Of a stretch of DNA of 64,000 nucleotides, positions 11,601-23,600 are shown in pieces; within the stretch, counting starts at the first letter, position 1, and each line of letters starts with the position of its first letter. This stretch comes from Heligmosomoides polygyrus polygyrus (Eukaryota; Nematoda; Chromadorea; Rhabditida; Heligmosomidae), in contig OX377205.1 of NCBI GenBank assembly GCA_947396885.1, positions 51,010,676 through 51,074,675 of the forward strand, in the 5' to 3' direction. The notes under the pieces are model-generated. The model had not been told where the DNA came from. It saw nothing but the letters and a program-made list of their open reading frames with translations, and made no database searches. A program made the translations under genes and the position numbers.

Positions 11601-14600
11601 CTCAAGCTTTAGTTCAGGAGGTGGTGGTCGAAGTGGCTGTGTCTTAACCTGAGGAGCGGGAGGCGCTGTAAATCCTGGTGGTGAAGTCACCTAAAGCACA
11701 GTGACTAGATTTCGTGTCAAAAAAGACATCACTCGAAAAAAGGAGGAAAAAGTGGAATACGACAACAACTAGGACGTAGGACATGACACATACCTCGCGG
11801 TTTGTTGAGTGCGTCGAAACCTGCTGACTAGTGAAGGTAAATGTGTTTTTCTCCTGCACGTCGCCACTAACCGACGATTTGGTGGGACTCTCAAGCAGAC
11901 TGTCCATTGACTAAAGAATGGATGAGTTAGAGAATGATGCACATCGTATTCCTGCATGTGAGACCTGTTAAAAGAATGCAAGCCTTGGAACTTCTTAGAA
12001 GACCATGAGCTTGAAATTGTTTATGCACTGTAAAACATCATTGGTCCCACAGTTCTTCTTATTTAATGGCAACAACCATAGACTATTCTCGATATCTCTC
12101 ACTTCTAAAAAAACTCCTACGATCAACCATTTTACCTGCCATTGCTTACCATGACTTCTCATGAACCCACCCACATTCAAATTAAAAAAAATGGATGACA
12201 CGAATGACAAAACGAACACCATCAGAAACAAAATGTATGAATATGAAGTTCTCACGTCAAGTTTTCAAGGAATATATTGAGCAGAGGTGAAATTGGTCAG
12301 ATGTACAATAGGAGTGGCCGAGCATCTGACTAGTGAGTTTCGGTAGTTTTACCCACATAAACTGTAATAACGGCTGATTGCCGCCTCGACTGTTAACTCC
12401 ATATGTCATTGTCGACTTGACTGTTTCACATGAAGAAAATCTGTTCATGCATATTTTAAGGAGAAATGTGAGGGAGGAAACCGTGAATAAGCCCTTATAC
12501 CGATGCTCCTACCTGCTCTCAAGTATTGATGCAGCAAAAATATTCATAGTTCCACAGAAATTCTTACCAAAAATATTAAACACAAGAGCTCGACAGTTTA
12601 AACTTGAATGGAATGAATAACAAAAGTGTAACCAACCCCCTTCTTCTTAATTAGTAACATGCTGGCTGGTCGTTTTCCTGGAGGCCGAGCTCGTGTCTTC
12701 GTGACGTGACTTAGTGGAGTTGAAACATCCTCACTGGCTTCCGCTTCCACGCTGCTCAAAGGTCTGCTCGTCGACATAGCTTCGCTTGCAGAGCTCACTA
12801 TCACGGATTTCGTCAACTTAGATGATAACTGTCCTGGCTGCCCAACGATAAGATCCTAAAAAATACATTAGCTTCTAGAACTTGACATTCCTGAAAATAT
12901 TTTATACGTACCCACGCTTTTCCATCTCTACTTATTAAATTCTAAGCTGAAAAGCCTTGTCTCTTGTTTTCAAAAATAGTCTCACATTCTAAAATTTGCG
13001 CTCATTTTGAGAGCCATGACCAGGAGAAGGAAGTACGTGTTCCAATCTGTTGACAGTGGAAGCCCGCTCCTCAATGGTTCAGTGTCTCCGTCATGGGGAG
13101 GGGAACCAAAACCAATATACATTGGATACAGATGATTATTTTCGGATATCCCGACGATTCATTCGAAAATCCGTGGCCCTCAAATCGCCGTAATCCGAGT
13201 CATCCAATTATGCGCAGATTTTCGATTGCATCAAATGTTTAAAAGCCAAGGGATGCCTCTGACACTGCGGAGTACACCAACCGGCTCTTTCTCTTAGCTC
13301 AACCATGGGCAATTACTAGCGAATTTATAGTCTTGGCAGCCTATCACTTAAGTTAGGACGGGCAACGACTTTGGGTATGAACAGCGATCATGCGCGGAGC
13401 GTCCGTATTCAGAAGACGTGACACAGACGTCATACGAGGTGCGTCGGGATGCAGAAAACGTGTCATAAATGTCTTCGCAACGTTGTGACACATGCGTCAG
13501 CAAACATGTCACAGACGTTATACGTCCTGCGTACAGATTCAGAAAACGTGACATATACGCCGTACAACGTGCCTCGATGAGAAGAATGACTACAGGGATC
13601 GGGCAAGTAATATTGCCGTCGGGCATTAAATGGCACCGACTAGCCTTAATGATTTTAATTGTGTTAATGATAATGATTTTGACGATAATGATTTTTGACG
13701 TTATGATTACAATTGTGTTTCTGCATTAAGAATTAACACTTCGGGTTGGCGGATTGAATCTCACGATCGTACTGCGACATAGAAAACAGGTACTCCTCGG
13801 TACAGATTGGTATATGCGATGGAGGGTGGACAGGCTTCACAAGAACTGTTTTGAAGAATTTGCCCTACCAAATCACTCTATGCTATTCTATGTAGTAAAA
13901 CCAGTTTTTTACTGTAATGAAGGCAAGAAGAAATAACGAAAGTCGGTCGGGGTAATCTATTCTCGGGGCTTGGAGGACGAAGCCAACAGCCAGAGTTTGG
14001 CGACCGCTATGCCGCTGAACGTCAGAGTCAACTCCGTGCTTTATCCATCGCAGTCGAGTCTGGTACCAATTTAATCAACGACCCTGGAGGGATGGAAATC
14101 TTGGGTTGCCTGGGAGGGCAATCCATCCAAACCACGAACCTGGAATCGGGTTCACGCAATAAGCGGCGTGTCCTGTCCTTCAAATGCGCTATCATGGTCT
14201 GATTGTGAATTACTGAATCTAGTCAAGCAGAAATCAAGTCCAAAATCGTTGGGACCGCAGAACCAACGGCTTCTAGTGTCAGCGATAATCTCATTTCTTG
14301 CTGCAGCCCAAAAGACGGTCATGATGGAATTCGTTTTGAAATGAACTGATGCAAAGGATGTACATAGTTGTGTTCTGTTCGGTGTTACTAGTTAGTTTCT
14401 CACTATGGAAGTCCCGTCAAATTGCTGCCACAAAGCTCATCGCGGTTTGCATTCAGACGGCACGCCGACCAGCAGACGGCACGCCGACCAGCTCGACTCA
14501 GCTTCACTTGGATCGTCTTACGGCACTTTACCTCTCCTAGCTGAGCACGCATCGACTATTCTGTATTCTTCGACGCCTCGTTGTTCCACGACTTGCTTCT

Positions 14601-17600
14601 CGGACTGCCTCGACCATTCTCGCCTCGGACCAGGGGTGCTACCGACTCCTACACGAGATCCAGTGTGGCGTGGATCGCATTCATCATTTAACGCCACCAT
14701 CAAAGGTCATACTCTTCGCCTTTTTGGCTCTTCATTGCATCGCGATTTGCCGACTTCAAAGTTTAATTTCATATCACTCGTCGCCCCTCTTCGTCCAGTC
14801 TTCAGCAAGCCTCGGAATCTCATCTGTGGGCATCGTCTATGGAGACTCCGCGTTTGTCATCCGCTCCACCGACGAAGAAGCACAAAAGGCCGATGTTGTT
14901 CGATCCTGGAACACCTGACAGGGATCAAGTGCTCGCTAACTTGTTCATCGATTGCCCCACCAGTGATTTCCCTCCTTATGTAAAGCTCATCCTTGACTCC
15001 CTCATCGACACCAGGGATCAACTTAAGTCCCTAAAAGATTTATGCTCAAAGATTGTCGAGGAGAACTCCAGTCTGAGAGCAGAGAATGCCCATTTACGCC
15101 AGCTTTTGTTACAAGCCTCTGTTCCTCCCCCAAGCTCGGCTCCTCATTCCCTCTCTCAATCTCCCACTCAGCCTGCCTCCCAATCTATTGTCCCTTCAAT
15201 TATGCTTGAAAATGAATTCGAAAGGAGGCGCTCCATTGTATTGTCTGGTATTCCTGAATCATCTGCCTCGTCATCTATTGAAAGAGCTTCTCATGATACA
15301 AAGCTGGTCCATTCCGTATTGGATTTTCTGAATACCGAATGTATTCCGTGCTCTGTTTATAGAATGGGTCGCCCTGATTGTAATCGTTCTCGCCTCATCA
15401 AGGTCCTTTTGCCTTCCTCCAAATTCCAGGAGGTAGCTGTTAGACGCGCTCCACGGCTGCGCTCCTTCTTTCATAAGGGAGTCTACTTACGCCCCTCCCT
15501 TACGAAAGAAGAAAGGGAGCGCAGACGTGGGGAGCGTCTAGCTAAAAAGCAAGCGTTGCATCCAAGCAATGATACTGCCCCCAATCTCAGTCTCAATGCC
15601 AATAGCAATGTCCATGTTGTTCAAGCTTCGGTGTCGCATCCCTCCCCAACTTCTGATGCGGTCACTACCTCCAACCTCGGTGCTTCGTCTACCAATGCCT
15701 CCGTCTCTTTGTCTCAACCGCAGGGAAACGTCTAGACCCTCTGCGGATTCGTGTTCATGGTTGTAATTGCCCAGAGTTTGAATTCTCCTCTTCATGTTTT
15801 GGTCATTTGACTACATCGCAATGCAATGAAAACTTTGTTCCAGCAAATCCCACATTCATCTCAAGCTCCCCACATAACTTCGGTGAGTCTTACTCGGGTT
15901 TACCAGTTTCGGACCTTTCCACCCGGTTTCCCATCATCAACTGTCTTCTCCTTAATGTTCGGTCCTTAGTCAAAAATGCTGATGCACTTGCTTGCACTCT
16001 TGCTCTAGAAAACTTTGACCTGGTATTCTTGACAGAAACCTGGTTGCGTAGCTCAATCGAACTTTCAGCCATAATTGGTCACGCTGGCCCACTCTACTCT
16101 GGACTGAGACGTGACAGGTCTTGTAAAAAGGGTGGTGGTGTTCTAATGCTTTACAGGAATTACATCAATGCCACCTCAATCTTCGAGGAATCCGTACCGG
16201 ATTCTTACGAGATTCTTGTTATGGATGTTTTCCTCGGCCTCAGAACAACCAGGTTCATCCTGGTTTATCGTACTCCTAGCTGTCCCCTGACCTCATCACA
16301 CCGACTTTTAAAGGCTATAAGTGACCATTGCACGTGCGACGCTCCCGTCATTGTCCTGGGGGACTTCAACCTCAGTGACATCGACTGGAGTGATATCCAT
16401 TCCCCCTCAGCTCTCACTTCGGTCTCCAAAGACTTTGTTAGCTTCTTAGAAGCTCACGGTCTGCTTCAATTGATTTCTAAACCTACTCGGCAAAAATCGT
16501 TCCTCGACCTATTGTTTTGCAACGCTCCCAACTTGGTCAGGAATTTGGTAGTTGGTAGCCCTTTAGGTAACTCAGACCACGCCAGGGTGGTGTTTCAACT
16601 CAACTTATTTAAATCACGTCCCAAATTTGTTACCAGGAAAGACTTTCCCTCAGCGGATTACCATGTTATACGAGAGTATCTGGATTCCATCGATTGGCTT
16701 GGGTCATTCACCCCCCTTAAATCCGTTGATGATATGTATGAAATGTTCATTGCCATTTTACATCACGCTATTGAAATGTTCGTACCTGTCGTTAATGTTG
16801 ATGTGCGTCCCTCCAAACTGCCAGGATACTTGCAAAAAATGCTATTAAGGCGAGACAGAATGTGGCTGGCTACTCTCCAACAGGGGGGTACTACTACCAC
16901 TGATTTTTACAGGTTCAACAACCTTGTCAATAAGAAGCTGGGCAAATACTTTGAATACGTTGAACGTAAGACTTTAGCTTCTAATTCCATCTCCAAATTC
17001 CATAGGTTGATTAGATCTCGGTTAAAAGCAAGGCCTAAAATACCTAGCCTAGTTGTTGGAGATCATATGTTCGCGCACACGGATATTGATAAAGCTGAAG
17101 CACTCGCCCATGAATTTAGTAAAAACTTCGACCACAGTCCTCAGGACATGTCTGAGTGCTCTATCGGTCCTGCTCAATCAGCTATGTCTAACGGAGCTTG
17201 GTTCTACAAAGAGGATATCATCAAATTGCTTTCCGCTTGCCCCAATTCGTTTACTGAAACTCCAGACATGATCCCCTTATTCTTCCTTAAAAGGGTTCTT
17301 TTCCAAATCGCCTATCCCTTGGAGTTCCTGTTTAACCTCTCTTACTGTAGGGGTGAGGTTCCCAAGCGGTGGAAGCACTCTTTTATTGTTCCTGTCCCTA
17401 AGAAACCCCCCTTTAATCTGCCTCAAAACTTTCGACCAATCAGTATTACTTCCATTTTCGCCAGGATCTTTGAAAAAATTCTCAAGAAGCAATTACTTCA
17501 ATACTTGGATGATAACCACATCGTTCCTCATTGTCAGCACGGTTTTAGCCATGGCAAATCTGCTGAAACTGCCCTTCTTTCTTCCGTCAACGATTGGACC

Positions 17601-20600
17601 TTTGCCTTAGACCTCAGACAACAGGTTCATGTCATTTACTTTGACTTTGCCAAAGCATTCGACAAGGTCCCCCACGACCTACTCATACGCAAGCTCATCT
17701 CTGTCGGGATTCACCCCCGATTTGTTCAATGGATTCAGGATTTCCTTACAGATCGTACTTTTCAGGTACGTATAGGCAAAGATACATCAACAGTCTATGA
17801 TGTCCCTTGTGGCGTCCCTCAGGGCAGTGTTCTCTCCCCCGTCCTTTTTTCTGTATTCACTTCTGACCTCCCCGCTTCAGTTCCTCCCTCCGTCTCCTGC
17901 ATCATGTATGCCGACGATCTGAAAATATACAGGGTGGTTAACTCCGTTCTCGATAAGAAGGTCTTGCAATCCGCTATTGATGGGGTGGTGACGTGGTCGC
18001 GCGCTCATGGCCTTCCTCTAGCTGTACAAAAAACTGCGGTTCTATCGTTGGGCTCTGGTCAAACGGACTCTAAGTACATGATTAATGGCGAGGTCCTTAA
18101 TCAGGTCAACGAAATCCGGGACCTGGGTTTCATTATCAATGACAAACTCAGTTTCTCGAATCACTGCACTTCCATAGCCACAAAGGCCCACGCTCGCATC
18201 TATAATTTATTCAAAGCTCTTAGGACTAAAGACCCTCAGGTGCTCGTCAAAGCGTACAAAACATATGTCCGTCCTGTAGTAGAAAATGGCACCGCTGTAT
18301 TTAATCCTTTCCTTAAAAAGGACATTGCACGGTTAGAAAATGTCCAAAACAATTTTACTAGAAAACTAGTTCTTCGCTGTAGCGGCCTGCCGTATAGTGA
18401 CATCCCCAATGGGGTGGAGAGGCGTCAACGGCTGGACTTGCCCAGCCTGAAAAGCAGACGTGATAAGTACGACCTCCTACTAGCTTTCAAAATCCTTCAC
18501 GGGATCACATCTGTTTCTTCAAAGATGTTCTTCACCTTGGCTCAGTCCAGAACTAGAGGAGGCGCGCGCAAACTCGCGACTCGGGCTTCTCGTACTAGTG
18601 TCAGGTCAAAATTCTTCTCAGTAAGAGTGGTTTCCGCCTTCAACTTCTTAATCGCACAAGGTTGTCTAGGGCTCAAACTCAGCACTTTTAAAAATCTACT
18701 TAAGAAACTGGTTATACCTCGGTAAGACTCAATTTTTCTCGATTTCAACTGCCTTCTTCTTGTCCAACGTTGCTCATAGTTTGCTGGCCTGATTTCTGTG
18801 GCTTTTGATTATTGTTCTTTAAAATTCTTTTATCGTGCTTCCCCTTGTCCCCCTTTCATTTCTCGTCGTGCTGGTTGTTTTGTTTCGTTTTCTTCTTCTT
18901 CTTCTTTGGTTTTTTTGTTCGGTTACTTCTAGTGCTAGTGTTAGTGTTGTTATTTTATTTTGCGTCCACCCATGAGTGGATGCCTATAGATAAAGATAAA
19001 GATAAAGATAGATAAAGATGCGCGAAGCTCGCTTGCGATGGTACGGCCACGTTCTGCGTGGAAAGGAAGACAGCGTCCGCAAGATAGGCCTTAACTTCAA
19101 GGTAATAGGAAAGCGGCCTAGAGGGCGCCCGAAGCAGCGCTGGTCTGATACATACATATGCACTTGAAGGTGACTGGTGTTCACCCTGATCTAGCGCTGG
19201 ATCGGGAAAGGTGGCGTCATGACACCAGAATAGCGGACCCCGCTACGAGGCGGGACAAAGGCTGAAGAAGAATAAGACGAAGAAGAAGAAGGCACCGTAA
19301 TGACTGCCATGTTTTCTATGACATCGCCGAACGTACCAGAAGATGCGGATCAGGACCTACCGGTTTCACCTGCTGCACTCTTAACAAAAGACATCAATTT
19401 TGTTTTCTTAAGAAAACCGTCCACTGAACGAGTGGTGAGAACAGACATTTACAACTTCACACTCATAATGATTTGTGGCTTTAGCGGAAGATAAAATAGC
19501 TCACAACGCCAATAGATGGTATTCATCCTAAAAAGATTTTAATGACAGTTCCGTGACTGGAAAGGAATGGTGTACTAGGAGTGACCAAAGGGTGGAGTAC
19601 CAGCCGTAGTCAACGAGTATTGAGAACTACTCGACAAAGCGACTGTTGTTCTCCGCGATAAGAAGCCTACAATGTATCGAATACACCTGATGGAAACATC
19701 GCCGCAAATTCGCTCAGCCCAAGCTGGACAAAATGGGATGGGAAACGGTCTTGCATCCTCTGTGACCTGATATGCCCACTCTGATTACTATCTTCACCAA
19801 CGAGGCCTTCTAGGTTGGAAAATCGATCTACACCACTGCGTAGTTCGGTCCACAGCACAGGTATGATATACTTTTCTCGATGACAGCTGCCATACTTCTG
19901 ACAGAAGAAGAACAGTCCATCAAGTAGACCGCCTAATGTTATGCACATCAATGTTAACGTGCTTCAAAAGACGTGCTGATGATGTCATCTAACGTGCGTA
20001 GGGATTCAGAAGACCTGCGCTAGACATCGTGAGTCAAGATTAAAAAGACCTGCGCTAGACGTCGTCTAACGTGTGTAGGGAATCAGAAGACGTGCTGAAG
20101 ACGTCGTTCTACGTACGTAGGGACTCAGAAGACGCGCTGAAGACGTCGTCCAACTTGCGTAGGGATTTCGAGCAAGGGCGACCAATAGGAGAGGTCCAAC
20201 AAAGGGGGACCATTAGAGAGGGGGGGGGGACCAGCATTTTTCCTCAACATCGCTCAGTATGTGTCGGATTTCTGAAGACGGCTTACAGAAGTCGTGGCTT
20301 GTGTGTCAGAGTACAGGAGTGTCATAGACGTCGTGGCAACGTGGTGAAACGTGAATCGGTACTCAGTGTCACATGTGCGTGCTTGACTCCCATTCCGTTT
20401 CTTCCAGCACATAGGAAGAAAAGTATTTCGGGAGGGGGGGGGGGGGGGTGATGAGAGAGAGAGAGAGTGAGTGACCACGGGATTCGGAGGAGTATTATTG
20501 CCGTCGGACAGTAAGCGGCGTCGACCAATACCGATTAATTTTAATTACGACTTTGCTGATTAAGCACTAGATTGGAACAAAATCAGGGAATACGCCGCAA

Positions 20601-23600
20601 TCTTATAGTCTTCGAGACACTGAGCTTAAATTGGTAGATGATATACGAGATTTAGGCTTTATGATAACTAACAATTTGAATTTCAGTAAACATTATAAGA
20701 TGTTGGCAAACAAGGCAAATCGTCGAATCTACAATCTTTTCAAAAATTTGAAGACCAATGACCCCTAAGTGCTGCTGCGTGCTTACAAAACATATGTGCG
20801 GCCAATTGTAGAATCAGGAACAACTATTTTCAATCCATGTAAGAAAAAAGACTTTTGCCTTCTTGAAAGTGTACAAAACAGTTTTACTCGAAAGTTATTT
20901 ATGAGGTGCTACGGAATGGATTACCTCCATATACCTGGAGGGAATGACAGATCTAAAACTCTTGGTCTCTCAACACTTTACAAAAGAAGGAAACTAGCTG
21001 ACCTCTTAATGATTTACAAAATTCTCACTGGGAAAGTGTCTGTAGACCCAATAACATTCTTTGGTCATCCACTGTCAAGAAGTAGGAGAGGAAAACAATG
21101 CTGTACGTCTCGGTTGCTAGAACACGGATTAGATCACGTTTCATCACTTACAGGTGTCTGAATGTGATGAACTCGTTATTAGCCAAAAGTGACGATCTTC
21201 TTAGTTTGTTGAAAAGTGCATTTAAAACGTTCGTTATGCGACTCACCTTCGATCCGTATTAATCTTCTCGTTTTTTTTTTGCAAGCTTTATTTTGTTTCA
21301 GATATGTTCATTGTATAATATATTGTTACGTGTTGAATGCATGCTTTAAATAAATTAAATGAATAAATCGGGACTCTCATTACCTGTTTCTCGACACGTA
21401 GAGAACGAGCGCTTCGGAGAATAAATCGCGTGCATCTGATGGAGGATGGGCTTCATATGCAGGTGAAAATCTGTCCTAACATATCCCGCTGCACTAATCT
21501 ATCCAGTAAAGCCAGATTTTTTACTGTAAAAAGGCTTAAGGAAGAAAAGAAGAAGATTGGGGTTGTTCTATTCTCGGGGTTTGGGGGCGAAGTCCTCAAC
21601 CAGACGTTTGGCGGCCGCTAGGCCCCTAGGTCATAATTATAAAACAACCAACAATTCGACAAAACGACGACTAATTCACAACACAAACATTAAGGTACAC
21701 CATACTGAAGTGGTTTCGAAGTGGCCTCCCTTGGAGCGGATGCAAAGGGCCTAACGTTTCGCGAAGTTTGGGGGCGATGAGCCGCAGGTCGTTGCTGGAA
21801 ACAGACTCTGTGGAGCAGGCGCACAATCGCCAAAATGGTAAGATCTGACCTACACAGGCTCCAAGCAGCTCTGCTATCGTCGAACACTGCCAGAACCCAC
21901 AATCGGTCATGGTTTCGGGCGGAATCATCCCTCTGGCAGGATCCTTCTGGTTTTTATGGACAAAGGAATAAAAATCAACAAGATGTGCACCAGCGAGACA
22001 TTCTCAAGTCCGTAGTTCTTTCTTGGGTCTGGTAGCACTTCGGTGATGCCCACTGGACGTTCCAACAGGATTCTGCACCCGAACACGAGGCGAAGAGTAC
22101 GCAGGCGTGGTGCAAGGCCACTTTCCCCGATTCCATAACGTCTTCGGAATGGCCGCCGTATTTTCCGGATTTGAATCCGATGGACTATAGTGTGTGGGCA
22201 TTTTCAAGAGTAGGGTAGGCGTCAAGCGCCACCGCAGTCTCCAATCCCTGAAGGAATCCTAACGCCAGGAGTGGGAACGATTGTTTCCTGATGACCTGCG
22301 GCCCATCGCCCCAAACCTCGCGAAGCGTTTGGCTCTGTGCATTCACTCCAAGGGAGACCACTACGAAACCACTTGAACATGAAACACCTTAATATTTGTA
22401 TTATTGCAATTTTGTTGTTGTTTTCTCGAATTGTTGGTTGCTTTATAATTATGATAAAAACCTTGTCCACGTTATTTTGGTGCACCGTGTAAATACTAAA
22501 TTGAGTATCTGCAGTGCTCGAGATGGAGATTGTCGTAATTAATTGCTGAACCATGACTGTTCGTACGTACCTTAGAGATGCGATCACGAGCGGCTGCAAA
22601 GGCGGAGCTTTGCTGTTTAACCTGCAACGGCAGCACAGGAACCGATGAGCAGACTGTTGTGGACGCAGGAGGTGAAGCACCAGCACCGTTGATAGAGGTA
22701 GAGCTGTCCGATAATTTCTGCTTCAAAGGCTTCGCAGGGACAGCTGGGGGTAGCAACCCTGGAGGATTCACCATAGGTGTTTTCGCTACAGTTTTCGACT
22801 GGTGAGATGCTGGATGGTAAATGCTGCCGGACTGGGTAGAAACCGGGACCTAAAAATAAGCGTTTGGTGCTCACTGAAGAGAATGCTTCGTCAGCGCAAC
22901 AACAATGACCAACCTGAACGAGTTCAACAAAGTTGTCGGGAAAAAGGCCGCGGCGGCCGTTAATTTCCCCTTCAAACCACCCAGCGTCTCCACAGTCCTT
23001 TCGAATAATTGTTATCAGCTGTCCAACCTCAGCGAGTCGCAACTCGTCGCTGTGTTGAGGTTCGTATTCGAACTTAACCCGCGCCATTTCTGGAAGAGAG
23101 CTCGTTTTCATCTGTCCCGTTCTGCGCTGATCTGCAACCACACTTATTGGACTGTAGACCACCCGTAAATCTGAACGAAACAGCTAATGAAGGAAATTTA
23201 GTTATCGCACACATATTCACTGCTGTCTGTCCTATGTCACACTCGAAACAGTCGTAGAATTGTGAATCACGCGAAATAACAATGAAAAACAAGGCATCGT
23301 AACAGTCTCAGAAATTTCCACAAGGAAAGAAATCAAAGGCTTACGTAAACTACGCCGGTGGACCGTTTGTCTGACACTAGTGTACCTAGTGTACCACACT
23401 TAATCTTGTTAAAAATAGGTCACTAGTCTAAGGATTAGACAGTGCATAAGCCTAAAAATCTCGAGAAACCTTGAAAGCTCGAATTAGTGCACATCGATAG
23501 TATACGCACACTCTGCGTCTCTTACCAGCGCGCTCTATTTTGCAGGGCCTTGGGCAATTCAAACGTAATATAATGGGCTTATAAGACATTTCTGCAAAAA

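Larger units (their letters stand above)
14385..19018 (+). mobile_element. CR1-like non-LTR retrotransposon, apparently intact ORFs
   Basis: A ~4.6-kb element with a 5' leader, ORF1, ORF2 in the -1 frame, and a ~265-base 3' UTR rich in T. A small hairpin (TCCAC-CCATGA-GTGGA near 18966) lies near the end, followed by a tail of ATAAAG repeats (18988-19016). Short 3' repeat tails and no poly(A) are typical of the CR1 group. It lies in an intron of the SH3 adaptor gene in antisense orientation. The 5' boundary is approximate. A decayed relative is at 20569-21367. Confidence 0.88.

Noticed and set aside
14405..14983. 192-residue frame upstream of CR1 ORF1
   Set aside because: It overlaps the ORF1 start in another frame and has Ser/His/Leu-rich composition of a leader. 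No domain recognised.
22222..22686. 154-residue minus-strand frame spanning the adaptor exon border
   Set aside because: It mixes the adaptor exon in the wrong frame with the Tc1/mariner end.
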